DNA from: Asterias rubens
Taxonomy: Eukaryota > Echinodermata > Asteroidea > Forcipulatida > Asteriidae
DNA length: 64,000 nt
Assembly: GCF_902459465.1 (NCBI RefSeq)
Contig: NC_047065.1
Location: 11,695,634-11,759,633 of the forward strand
Direction of reading: 5' to 3'
The notes beneath the pieces are model-generated. The model was not told the origin of the DNA. It was given only the letters and a program-made list of their open reading frames with translations, and made no database searches. Positions 12,565-23,130 of this stretch are shown in pieces. The position numbers were made by a program, and so were the translations under genes. Position 1 is the stretch's first letter; each line of letters opens with the position of its first letter.

Positions 12565-12897
12565 ATCCAAGGTCGCCAATTGTACTCAGTGGCCAAGTCA
12601 CTGTTACTTGACTGAAACTCAGCTAGCCAAGGTAGGCAGTATTCGTTAATCGACTGAAAACTACTTGCATCGGCCGTTGTACTTTAATCCAGAACTGAAC
12701 AAAGTGCAATCGTAAACTCAACCCGCGCTGCTCTTGTTGGAGATAAGTAACACACCAACAAATAACAGTCGACGTTTGGTATCATGGGCGGTAATAACAA
12801 TTATTAACACCGTACTTTTACTTTACACCCCCAAATAATATTTAATTTACCTTTTTGGTGAAAATTATACATGTTATTCTTGATACTAAACTATGAA

Positions 12898-13218
12898 TGA
12901 TTATAACACACCTATGTTTGTTTTTTATTTTGATTGGCTGAAACACGGTCGTGAACTATTATACACATTGACTGGCAATGAGGTATAGTGTACGTCTATT
13001 CCCCCAAGGGACTTTGAGTGACCAGAAGAGGGACCTAAATAGGCCCCTCGTCTGGTCACTCAGGCCCGAGGGGGAAAGACGTGCACTATAGTGTACGTCT
13101 TACAGAAATATGCCAGTCAATATGTGATTTATAACACAGCTCGGTCTTAAATATCAATTAAGAACAGAAATCTGGAAAAGAAAGGAAGTTTTGTAGTTGT
13201 AATTCACGGTTCAAGTCA
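12898..13218. mobile_element. Left part of the inverted-repeat element, split by the LINE
   Basis: Matches 5208-5505 of copy 1 from ATTATAACACACC to GGAAAGAAAGGAAGTTTTG. A stretch of about 24 bp before the LINE target (13194-13218) has no counterpart in copy 1. The right part resumes after the LINE at 17735 and runs to about 17895. Confidence 0.75.
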
Positions 13219-13315
13219 AGAGAGGGCGCTGTTCACTTTTACTGATGGCACCGTTCAGATAAGACGTGCACCAACGGAGCTCCGCATTTACACACATCCA
13301 TACTACAGCTTGACT

Positions 13316-14059
13316 ATGGGACCGAAGAGGAAAGGGCCGAGGGCCCCGGCCAACGTGGAGCCAAACCCAGCTACATCGGGTGAGGACAGTCCGGACATCG
13401 ACGACAGCAGAAAACAATCTGGAGCGGATTCATCGGACTACCAAATTTTCGTCCAGGCTACTTTTAACAAATTGGTGGAGGGGCAACGCCTTTTAGAGGC
13501 TCAACTTGGGGCCTCCATCGAGTTCAACAGCGAAAGGATCACCACACTCGAAAAAACCAAAACGGAAGTGGAGGGCAACATCAGCGATTTGAAACGAGAA
13601 GTCGGCACCTTAAGAGACCAACTCGACCGCCAACAGTCCGAAATTAATAAACAAGAACGTTTTTCGAGACGCAATAACTTTCGTGTTGTCGGAATGGAGA
13701 GAGTCGAAGGGGAAAACTGTCTTGAAAGAATCGAAGACCTGCTAATCGACAAGTTCCACTGGATCGACGCACCAAGAATAGAGCGAGCTCATCGGAACGG
13801 TCAAGACAGAACCGGTAAGCCAGCCCATATTCTGGTTAAAATGCTGTCATACAGGGACAAAATTACGGTACCAAAATCCCATCGTTCTGCATTGGAGGGC
13901 CTACCCCTGTTCGTAGTTGACGACCTCACGGCGAAAGATAGAGCAGAGAGATACAAATGGAAAACGGAGGTGAAGAAACTGTACGACCGCGGAACAAAGT
14001 TGCGTTTTTTTGCGGGTTTTTGGCGTAACTCTACGGGAGCTCAACACAATTTTGACTAA
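13316..14059 (+). CDS. LINE ORF1 protein (247 aa, coiled coil plus RRM-like)
   Basis: L1-type ORF1 proteins are RNA-binding trimers that package the element's RNA. The first ATG of the frame is at 13316. Residues about 1-45 are basic then acidic and disordered. About 60-115 form a heptad-like coiled coil (LEAQLGASIEFNSERITTLE onward). About 118-215 resemble the L1 RRM, with RRNNFRVVG, the RAHR motif and ILVKMLSYRDK. The C-terminal part covers the usual CTD (DDLTAKDRAERYKWKTEVKK). The frame is intact, unlike ORF2. The conserved RRNN...RAHR pattern favours the L1/Tx1 clade over CR1 or RTE. It is an insertion within the HNMT duplication and not a host gene. Confidence 0.8.
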   Translation: MGPKRKGPRAPANVEPNPATSGEDSPDIDDSRKQSGADSSDYQIFVQATFNKLVEGQRLLEAQLGASIEFNSERITTLEKTKTEVEGNISDLKREVGTLRDQLDRQQSEINKQERFSRRNNFRVVGMERVEGENCLERIEDLLIDKFHWIDAPRIERAHRNGQDRTGKPAHILVKMLSYRDKITVPKSHRSALEGLPLFVVDDLTAKDRAERYKWKTEVKKLYDRGTKLRFFAGFWRNSTGAQHNFD

Positions 14060-14360
14060 AAAAACATCGTTTATTCATGAACAATAATTCAATTGTGGAG
14101 CCATATCCAGACCTACTTTTCCCAGTAATAAGGTATTTTGGTGTGTTGACCTTTTTCAGAGGTGTAGTTGGTCCTTTAATAAGTTATAAGTCATATATTC
14201 ATTTGCTGTTCACGTTTGGTTAATTATATAATTTCTTTTTGCTGTGGTATTTCTCATAATCTGGTTAGGGTAGTTTTCCCTCGTTTTTCTACCTATCTGC
14301 CTGGTTTGCGTTAAACGTGGGTTTCAGTCCGTATTGCTACCCTTTGTTCTTCTTCTTCTT

Positions 14361-14620
14361 CTTTTTTTTTTTTTTTTTTTTTTTTTTGCGGAGTTCCCAG
14401 GGGTCTTTTCAATGGCTAAATTCCATTTAGCTTTGGTTTTTGGACGGGTTCATCAGATACGTCACGGGTCCTTTTTGGTCCATGGGGGTGGGGTTGGGTT
14501 TGGGTTAGTGGTTTGGGGGAGGGTTTTTTGTCCAACCTTGTTTTTGTTTTTTTCTGCCAGTGGCCCTTTTTTTGCTGTTTTTTTTTTTGGGGGGGGGGGG
14601 GTTTTGGTAATGTAAAAACC
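14361..14620 (+). repeat. T-run and G-rich low-complexity segment inside the LINE
   Basis: About 27 T at 14361-14387 and a T/G-rich stretch ending in 12 G at 14590-14601 lie between ORF1 and ORF2. The predicted frames are compositional. This is the region where the endonuclease start would be expected. Confidence 0.7.
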
Positions 14621-14700
14621 CTGGAGGAGGAAATATTCAGTACTAGTAAAACCTTTTTTTCTGTACAATCAAAGCTTTCGTGTATACGATATGTAGAGAA

Positions 14701-17560
14701 TGTTAAGGCTATTGTGTTGGTTACATGGAATGTCAGTTTACTTTCTAAATTACTGTGTTGCCTTTACTATTTCTTAAAGGATTGTAGATGATTAACGGTC
14801 AAAATACTTATATAAAGTCACCGAAGAGCTTAAGTCAAAACAAACTGAGCATATTGATCTGCGTAAAAATGGAGGGTGTTCTTATTCAATCTAAGACCCG
14901 CTGGATAGAAGAGGGTGAAAAACCATCACGGTATTTTTTGAACATGGAAAAACGCAAGATGATTAATAAAAAACTATCAGTTCTGTTGTCAGAGATGACA
15001 ACACTTATGCTAGGTCCTCCTGTGAAATCCTAAATGAGTCTAGGCTTTTCTATAAAAAACTTTCCGGGGCTGAAAACTTGAACGACAGCAATTTGAGCTG
15101 TGTTTTTAATGGAGTTCCAGTTCTCTCGGATAAACTGCGGGAGAGTCTGGAAGGTCCTTTGTCATACCATGAACTCCTAAATGCCCTAAAGGTAGCAAAA
15201 ATGACAAATCTCCAGGTTCGGATGGTTTCAGCTTCGAATTTATAAGTTTTTCTTTTCTGATATTGCATGGTACCTGTTGCGTTCTTTAAATTATGCATAC
15301 TCCTCAGGGAGTCTTTCAGTTACGCAATAGTATGGTATTGTTACGATGTTGCCTAAGGGGGACAAGCCACGCCAATTTCTTAAAAATTGGAGACCTATTT
15401 CACTTTTGAATACCTCATATAAACTAGCCTCTTCTTGCATTTCTGATAGACTTAAAAAAGCTCTTCCTTTCATTATTCATGAAGAACAAAAGGGTTTTCT
15501 TAGTGGCCGGTATATTGGAGAAAATATTAGGCTGATGTACGACTTGCTAAATTTTACAGATAACAATAATATTCCCGGAATGTTTTTGTTACTTGATTTT
15601 GAAAAAGCCTTTGATTCAGTTTCACACAGTTTTATTTTGAAGGTTCTTGAACAATTTAATTTAAGCCCTTCCATTCAGAAATGGTTCAGTGTTTTTTATA
15701 GCGGGGCGAAAGCTTCTGTTCTTGTGAATGGTTTTCTTTCCGAATCTTTTAAGATTGAAAGAGGTTGTAGACAGGGTGATGGTTTGAGCCCCTACCTATT
15801 CCTTTTATGTGCAGAAGTGTTTGGAATGTTGATCCGAAAAGACAAAGTGCTTAAAGGCATAATGGCTAGCGATTGTGAATTCAGACTTTCCCAGTATGCT
15901 GATGATACAGTTCTTTTTTTAGACGGCTCAGAAGGCTCCTTTGAAAAGTCCTTTGAAATACTTGCGGCCTGTTCTAGTATGTCTGGCTTAAAAGTCAACA
16001 TTGACAAAACTAATGCGGTTTGGATTGGTAGCAACAAAGGGCGTAAGAAAGGGATTTGTGAGCACATCAAAGTTAACTTGGTTTTGGCTGAAAACTCTTT
16101 CAGAGCCCTTGGTATAGACTTTAACACTTATCTTGCTAGTATGGTGAATTTGAACTACACCAAGGTCATTTCTGCTATTAAAAGTTTAATTGAGCAGTGG
16201 TCTAAACGTAACCTAACGGTGCTGGGGAGAGTTACTGTAACAAAGTCGCTCCTTTTATCTAAGCTTACTTTTCTTATTTTAACTCTCCCCAACCCGCCTA
16301 GCAATGTTATCAAAGAATTAGACTGTATGTTCTATAACTTTATATGGAAAGGGAATGACCGTGTGTCCAGGAACCAGATGATTCAAGGCTATTGTCATGG
16401 AGGAGTTAAAATGATTGACATGCATTCGTATATAAAAGCCCTTAAGGTCACCTGGATCCGCAGATTTCTAAATTCAAATAACTTGGGTTGGGTCACTCTT
16501 TTTTTGAAGATTTCGAACATTTATGATCCTCTAGCACTCGAGGGAGGCCACCAGGCATTGCTGATCTATTTAAAAGGGGCCGCAAATCAAAACCATTGTT
16601 GGACTGATGTTCTTAATGCTTGGTGCAGCTTTGTTAAGTGTCATGTACCTGCCAGTCAAATTGACGCTTTGAAAAATGTGTTGTGGCATAATCAGAATAT
16701 TATGGTCGGTAACAAACACATTAACTATAAACACTGGGCCAAAGAGGGTGTGAACTTCGTGTGTGACATTTTTGACTCGCAAGGTGTGGCTCTTTCTCTT
16801 GTGGCATTCCAAAGAAAATTCAGGGTCAGAACACGGGGGTGTGGTCAATGCAATCAAACATTCCTTCCGCAATGTACTGAATGGAGAAACCTCAGAAATT
16901 GCTCGACCTTTTTTACCATTTAATTTTGAGACTTTGTTGATGGATATAAAGGGCTCCACCCGTCTGTACAGTGTTTTCACCTCCAGCAAAAAAGTTGTGC
17001 ACAAGTTTATTGTTAAATGGGAAGACAAAATTGGCGTGATTTTTCCGATTCCTCAATGGCACATTTTCTGTGGTTTACCCTTTAACTGTAAATGTGACAC
17101 CAAGTTACGTTGGTTCCAGTTTAGATTGGTGCATAGAATTCTGGGTGTAAATTCCTTTCTTTCTAAAATTGGTCAGAAGAATTCTAATCTGTGTACTTTT
17201 TGTAAAATGGAAGAAAAGACACTAGTCCACTTGTTTTGTAATTGCAAGGTGTCTCTGTACTTTTGGCGTCAGATAAAACACTGGTTGACTAATACACTGA
17301 ACATTGATATTAATTTTGACAACACGACCAAGCTGTTTGGAGTCCTTAATAGAAAATGGTCTGCTCTAAATTTAATTCTCATTCTTTGCCGTTTTCATAT
17401 TTATCGGATGAAGATGAACGACAGAAAGCCCACATTTGTTCTTATCAAAAAGGAAATAAATCATTATTTTGTAATGGAAAAAGTGATCTTTGTTAAGAAT
17501 AACAACTTGGATAAGTTCAATACCAAATGGGAGTCTTTTGTATTGCTATGTACCAACTAA
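14701..17560 (+). pseudogene. LINE ORF2 remnant: reverse transcriptase and C-terminal domain, frameshifted, endonuclease deleted
   Basis: An endonuclease start (IVLVTWNV) is near 14713-14736. It is followed within about 140 nt by the pre-RT segment GVLIQSKTRWIEEGEKPSRY (14874-14933), so most of the ~230-residue endonuclease is missing. Frameshifts or stops occur near 15033, 15200-15250, 15300-15346 and 16850. The longest intact piece (15346-16923) holds the RT core: NWRPISLLN, LLLDFEKAFDSV, GCRQGDGLSPYLF and the catalytic YADD (QYADDTVLF). The following frame to 17560 has the C-terminal LRWFQFRLVHRILG and a CTFC-H-C zinc-knuckle pattern. It is not mobile on its own. Confidence 0.85.
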
Positions 17561-18018
17561 ATGCCTTGCATAATCATCAAACTTCCTGTTTTTGCAATTT
17601 GCCATTTCTCTCTTAGTATCGTTCTATAAGTAGTTGGTTTTACCAGTAGTTTGTGTAGCTTTGTACATTGAAGAAACTTGAATAAATTTCCCCCTCCAGG
17701 GAAAAAAAAAAAAAAAAAAAAAAAAGAGAGGGCGATATAACCGGGCACTATTTTCAAAGACTAATGCCCGCTCGGGTACTGGTTCCTGAAAAACACACGC
17801 GCGATCACAAGGCTATAGTTCATCCTACGTGACCGTGTTTAGCCAACCAGAATACAGAACAAGCAAGAGGTGTGTTATAGTCTAGTGATCGCGCGCGCAT
17901 GATAGTGTCCGATCAGGCACTAGTCTTTTAATTTTTGACTGGTTACAGGGCCCTCTATAGACGAGAACCGTGAATATAGCAACTCTACAAAACTTCCTTT
18001 CCTTTCAAATTGTTATAT

Positions 18019-18024
18019 TTTATT
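18019..18024 (-). other. Candidate AATAAA poly(A) signal for HNMT-like copy 2
   Basis: TTTATT on the plus strand reads AATAAA on the minus strand, about 250 nt past the stop codon. Copy 1 has TTTATG at the matching place (5831-5836), so the hexamer is lost there or gained here. Confidence 0.4.
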
Positions 18025-18270
18025 TCAAATTGACCGAGGTGAACTGGCATTAGTCGGTACATAGTGCTCGTCTATTCCCCTCGGGCATTTGACTGACCAG
18101 AAGAGGGACCTCCGCTAGTCACGTCACTCAAAGTTCCTCGGGGAATAGACGTACACTATTTACCTCATTGCCAGTCAATAATTATGTGTATACAAATTAA
18201 CCCGGAAGTGATAACAATAATGTGAGAGCGTCCTCGTGCGGTCACGGGCCATTCATTCTGCTTTGGACTC

Positions 18271-20412
18271 TCAGTTATCAGACAGCTTTTTAGTAACGAT
18301 GACTGCATCCCATTCAACATTGATGATGACTCTACTCCCGTCTTTCTTTGAGCACTCACTGCTGGCTAGAAGCTCAATCACGTCTTGATACTGTGAGGCG
18401 GTTGCCTTCTTTTTAAACTCCGTCACGTGGAGGAGGAATTCAAGCAAGAGTTCCCCGTCTTCAGACGTCTTGTCGAAGCACTGGGTGATATCCACTTCAC
18501 AGTTTTGGTAACTGTGGGTGTATGGAATGTTACGTTGGTTGAACGGGCTCTGCAATGAAGCAAGGCTAAAGTACCGCAGATCCTTTTTCAAGGAATCAGG
18601 AACACTTCTCCAGAGCTTGAACCAACCACACTCGTCTGAAAAAGAAAATATCACATTATACCAAGAGAGTTCATCACAACATGTACAACAACAATACAAT
18701 GATACAAGACATTGCTAGAGTGTAGGATCGTTTCGTCAATTCATTGTCTGCAATTTGTTTAAAAGGCACTATGGATACTATTGGTAAATTAAATTGCTCT
18801 AAATAATTGTTGCCATAAAACCTTACTTGTTAGCGATCAATAGAGAGATGTTGATAGTATAAAACATTGTAGAAGAAACGGCTCTCAAAGTAACGTCGTT
18901 TTCGGGAAAGAAGTGGTTTTCCACTAAAATATTTTGAACTTGATTTCAAGACTTCAGAATGAGATTTTGAGTCGGATCGCTATCACCCACGACAGACATT
19001 ATTTCATAACGACTTATCCATAAGTCTAATTTTACCTGACATGATAATGACAAGCAATTTGCCACCAGGTTCAAGGAGGTCGTACATATACATCAAGGAG
19101 CTCTCTACGTCACCAACGTGGTACAGGGAGTGAATAGCGCTGATGAAATGAAACTTGGTTCCAACTCCGTCAGTATCTCTGTGTTGTTCAAGGGTTTGCT
19201 GTCGCCAGTCAAACTTTACACCTTGTAGTTCGTGTCCCTTGGATTGGACCAGTGCTCTGTACTTGATGATTTGATCTTCGGCAGGTTCAACTACACGGTT
19301 CGTGATGATCGGATATTTCTTCAGGAGTGCGGTCAGGAATGGATACTCTATCTCCCCTTTATAGAGAACAGTTCAATTAGTTGAAGTTAAGAATAATTAT
19401 TGAGGGGATTGATAAGTATACTGGTACGTAACTTCAGGCTGTTTATAAAAGTGTGCTCTAATTAAGTTCGAGCTTAAAACAGCTCAACTTTAAAGCCTTT
19501 TTTCCTGATTAATATACTTTTTACTGGTGTGTTGTTAACAAATAAATTGCTAGCATTGCCTTGCTCGTTCCCGCCCTGCCCAGTTTTCACCATTTTCAAA
19601 GCTCAAACATGTCAATCTCCTGCTTATTATATCTGAACTTGTTTACCATTATTCCCCTACTCGGACTTAAAACGTTAAACTCAAAAGTCATTGTTTCTAC
19701 AAAAGCTTTCTTTCCCTTTTTCACGTGGCCACTGATCATTTTCTTACGCCGCCACCATTACTATATAATTTTTTACAGTATTCCATGTGCATAATCGCCA
19801 GACTAGTATTTTACACTGTTTTAAGTCGCTGTTAAAAACTCTCTTTTTTTAAGCTGCTTTTTTTTGTAATTATGCTTTTAATTTTGTATCTTTCACCCGC
19901 TGTGTTATTATTTATTATTTGTTGTTCTCTTTGTGCGCATAAGGGGGCTTTTTTTGCATTAGGCGCTTTACACATGTCTTCTTTTTGTTGTTATTATTAA
20001 GTTATTGGATTTGAAAATTCATATGCTCAGAATTGTAAATCATATTTCTGTATTCCAGCAAAATGATTATTTGAAACACTGCCTTACCAGATCCACTGCT
20101 ATAATCATATTAAAAATGAAAAATAAACTGTCCAGTTTTAATCTATCTAGGCTTTGATATTCATAAGTTCAATTTGTTATTAAGACTGTTATTGTAGCGA
20201 ATGATTTGAAACACTGCCTCACCAGATCCACTGCCTGCTCCTAAGACACGGAGCTCATTGTCTTGGTCCAAGTTTGGGAGATGAGGGACGATCTTGTCGA
20301 GTAGCACTGTCTTGGTCCAAGTGTCCTGCCGTTCATACTTGTTTGAAGATGCAATGAAAGCCTCATACGACTTCATATAGCGATCTTCGTAATGTAACTT
20401 AGATTCAGCCAT
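18271..20412 (-). CDS. HNMT: Histamine N-methyltransferase-like protein, copy 2 (3 coding exons, 291 aa)
   Basis: Tandem paralogue of 6083-8089. Coding exons are 20412-20223, 19356-19036 and 18635-18271 (190, 321 and 365 nt, identical to copy 1), giving 291 aa. The SAM loop reads GAGSGSGE at 58-65. Sixteen residues differ: S33T, V59A, five in exon 2, and nine in exon 3 (173, 174, 188, 190, 194, 213, 238, 240, 243). Of 19 base changes only one is silent. The exon 1 donor is GTGAGG (GTAAGG in copy 1), and a partial copy of the exon end with GTAAGG lies about 125 bp downstream. Both paralogues keep the catalytic layout, so this is probably a functional gene with altered substrate handling or expression. 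That is inference. Confidence 0.9.
20071..20222 (-). repeat. Partial duplication of the exon 1 splice-donor region in HNMT-like copy 2
   Basis: The run GAAACACTGCCTTACCAGAT at 20074-20098 is repeated at 20200-20232 with one donor change, separated by about 110 bp absent from copy 1. On the minus strand the real exon end is followed by GTGAGG. The downstream copy carries 12 nt of exon end plus GTAAGG. Confidence 0.75.
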
Positions 20413-20777
20413 TATGATCTGTCGTTTTCTCTCGCCGTCTGAAGAAGCACTGCCTGCCAACACAAAAACACCCGATGAATAAAAGAAGTCTCACACGAGA
20501 CAGTAACGTACAGGCAGGTCCGCAGGCAAACTCCATTGCTCATTATTGATTCATATTTCAGTTTTCTCATTATAGTTTCATGTGGTTTAGTCACTGCTAT
20601 CTTCGGTTCGGTATCCGAAACGTGACCGAAACGGTGCTTTACGACCACCAAAACACACCCAACCGCAACCTCGTCCCCATGGTTTACTTTGTTTTCAACC
20701 ATGTTTACAATAGTAAACCCTGGGATGGAAACTCCTATACTTGGATCCTGGTTGCACAACTATTTTACATTACTTGA

Positions 20778-20992
20778 ATATGTTCCATATTCATAGGTAC
20801 AGCCAGCCGCCGGTGTCGCATGCGGATATGTTCTCTATGCAATACTATCCGGAGGACACTATTGCATATGCAATAATGTCCGCCGGACGGTTTTGCATAT
20901 GTAATCGTGTCCGCCCGGACGCTGCTGCATAATGCAATGTGTCCGCGGTGACACATTTGAATATGCACTTGTGTCCGCCCCCGTGTAAAACC
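20778..20992. repeat. Palindromic minisatellite 5' of HNMT-like copy 2
   Basis: Four units of about 30-35 bp pair an AT palindrome (TTGCATATGCAATAA, TTTGCATATGTAA, CTGCATAATGCAAT, TGAATATGCACTT) with GTGTCCGCCCGGAC or a variant. Bases 20778-20904 are missing from copy 1. The array is about 370-580 bp upstream of the coding start. TGCATATGCA resembles POU/octamer half sites, but no regulatory role is shown. Confidence 0.65.
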
Positions 20993-21716
20993 GTCCTTGC
21001 AGTAAATTAAACGCCATTGGTCGACGGAACACGTTCTCCTTTTTTTACAAGCTATAAATGCAGGTCATGAAATTTTCGGCCGTTGGGTATTCGCTGCAAT
21101 CATAAATACGTGAATATTCATGCTGCATATGTATGTATAGGTCCAGTGCATGCACACTCGTTTACGCGGGCACATACCATGTACAATGTCCACCGGATTG
21201 TTTTTGCATAGCCCCGGACACGATTGCATATGCAAAAGTCGACTGACACCGCTACAACACTGCCACCGCAACGACATAGAGACTTCTTTACCCCGAAGTC
21301 AAATTTTGTACAGTAACTAGATCATGAACATACTCACCTTATATTATAAAAAATATGGTCAAAATAGATCGACTGCAGTGTTTTGCTGAATGTCATGTAA
21401 GGGTCAATAGAAGCAAAGCAATACCTTTGAATGTACATATCATACTCCACTCCAACAAATTGCACAGTGACCAGTATTTACCTTCAAAGACTAGGCATAG
21501 GCATAATAGTGTAAAACTCACGCGCTGGAGGTCAACTGCATAAAATATTCAGATTCAGTCCTTCCCGCGGAGTGCCCATGAACTCGGCGCAAGGTCGTGC
21601 CCTCTATTGTTGACTGTTTATAAAAAAAAACCTACACGGCAGTTAACGGTTGTATGGCTTCTGAATGGCACCCCTGACCACTATTGACAAAATAGGGACA
21701 CCGCCAATATATAGGG

Positions 21717-21780
21717 CTAGATAGCTCAGTTGGTAGAGCGCCGGCACGTTTGTGCGAATTCCACTCTTCCTATAGTCAAT
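21717..21780 (+). repeat. tRNA-like SINE head, duplicate of the one at 9237
   Basis: Same A box TAGCTCAGTTGGTAGAGCG and close B-box-like GCGAATTCC. Too short to be a tRNA gene. Confidence 0.6.
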
Positions 21781-21849
21781 TCTTTGTTCTTTATCACACG
21801 GCAATTCGACCCTGCAAGGTTTTAAACGGCCGTAGAACTAGTAACTACC

Positions 21850-22868
21850 CTTTTATTCCCATTCATAAATAAGGGAATCAATGTTTGGTGAAGAGGTTTT
21901 CAACTAGTGGTTTAATCCCAACGAGACTGGTTCTCGATAAACTTTTACCGAGACGAAGTCGAGGTAAATTAAGAACCAGGCCTCGGCGGGTTTAAACCAC
22001 ATAGTTGAAAACCGATTCAACACACTTTGATTCCCATTCATAAATACCTTTTCGGTCAAAAAACATCAACACTTTTGGTCAAAAAGTAAAATAAATGCAA
22101 ACATTTTAATTGTTGAATGATTTCTTTCAACACAACACCCCTCCAGCTATGAAACGGTAAGGCCCTCCTTCGGGTAAACAACTCCTTATAAGGGAATGCT
22201 GTGCGCGTCGCGCGTATCGCGTGATGTGGCACAACTGTCCCGGTGTGGCGGTTTCAGTCTTCCGCCGTGTTCAGTTTTCCGGGTGACGTTGTCGGTCATA
22301 TCAGCACGCTGTTCGAACGGTTTTAGCTTTCCGGCGTGTTCAGTTTTCCGGGTGACTTGTCAGATACCTGCGCGAGTACCCTGGCGAGTACTGTTAGTTC
22401 TCTCAGCAGTGACCCCACATTGTTTACTACGATTCTTTTATGTGTAGTCACATATACTCTTGCCCCATCTGTACATGTATGGGTACAACTTCAGGCAGGT
22501 CACACTCTGCTTGCATAACAAAACAACTCATACGATCCACGCGAGGGTAACGGATGACTCAATACGGCACTAAAAATGGACTACTTTCGCTTGTTGTGCG
22601 CAGGCATCGCATGACGTAATGCTACCGTATTGGGTCATTCGGAAAACTGAACACAGCGGAAAGTTGAAACCACCACACCGGCCGTTGCTCTCGACCAATA
22701 GGAATTAAGCAACTGTCTTATAAGCACAGGTGCAAGCTCGCGTGTCACTCACATGTTTAAACAGTTTTTTACTGGTCATAAACAAAGCTTTTTATACACA
22801 CCACGTGACGCGCTCTCCACCAATAGGAATGGCGAAACTGTCTGAGGTATTTATGAGTACCTTTTTGG
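21850..22868. mobile_element. Composite inverted-repeat element
   Basis: It contains the GTGGTTTAA-hairpin, a CTTATAAG-bounded block, CGTGTTCAGTTTTCCGGGTGAC twice in one direction (22265 and 22338) and once inverted (22637), and CCAATAGGAAT near 22695 and 22820. The same modules in reverse order form 47920-48475, and part of them recurs at 28470-28830. Long TIR-like arms and no coding region suggest a non-autonomous DNA transposon. Confidence 0.6.
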
Positions 22869-23130
22869 TTAAAGACACTGGACAATATTGGTAATTGTCA
22901 AAGACCAGTCTTCTCACTTGGTGTATCTCAACATAATGCATAGAAATAACAAACCTGTGAAAATGTCAGCTCAATCGGTCGTCGAAGTTGAGAGATAATA
23001 ATGGAAGAAAAACACCCTTGACACACGAAGTTGTGTGCTGTCTGGTGCTTGATTTCGAGACCTCAAGTTCTAAATCTGAGGTCTCGAAATCAAATTCGTA
23101 GAAAATTACTTCTTTCTCGAAAACTACTTT
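22869..23130. mobile_element. Family 1 TTAA MITE, truncated
   Basis: Inverse orientation to the copy at 2668. It has the TTAAAGACACTGGACAATAT end and the CGAGACCTCAAGTTCTAAAT hairpin, but stops after CTCGAAAACTACTTTTGACC. Confidence 0.75.

Larger units (their letters stand above)
11110..12890. other. Block present only in duplication copy 2; no gene
   Basis: At this point copy 1 passes directly from a partial family 1 MITE (about 5184-5205) to the ATTATAACAC element. Here 1.8 kb intervenes, including two foldback elements listed separately. Either copy 2 gained it or copy 1 lost it. No exon is recognisable. Confidence 0.6.
13219..17734 (+). mobile_element. L1/Tx1-like non-LTR retrotransposon with poly(A) tail and target-site duplication
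   Basis: The body runs from 13229 to a 24-A tail at 17702-17725. The 10-bp AGAGAGGGCG is present on both sides (13219-13228 and 17725-17734, sharing the last A of the tail). The corresponding site near 5510-5520 in duplication copy 1 has the target without an insert. It carries an ORF1 with coiled coil and RRM-like region and a broken ORF2 with reverse transcriptase. The endonuclease region is nearly absent. ORF1 layout and RT motifs suggest the L1/Tx1 group. Confidence 0.9.
10372..22192. repeat. Segmental duplication, copy 2 (carries the second HNMT-like gene and a LINE)
   Basis: Partner of 3929-9718. Collinear blocks are 10372-11050, 12898-13205 and 17735-22192. They are interrupted by about 1.8 kb at 11110-12890 and by the LINE at 13229-17724. 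Without the inserts the unit is about 5.5 kb, like copy 1. Head-to-tail order makes unequal crossing-over the simplest origin. Confidence 0.9.
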
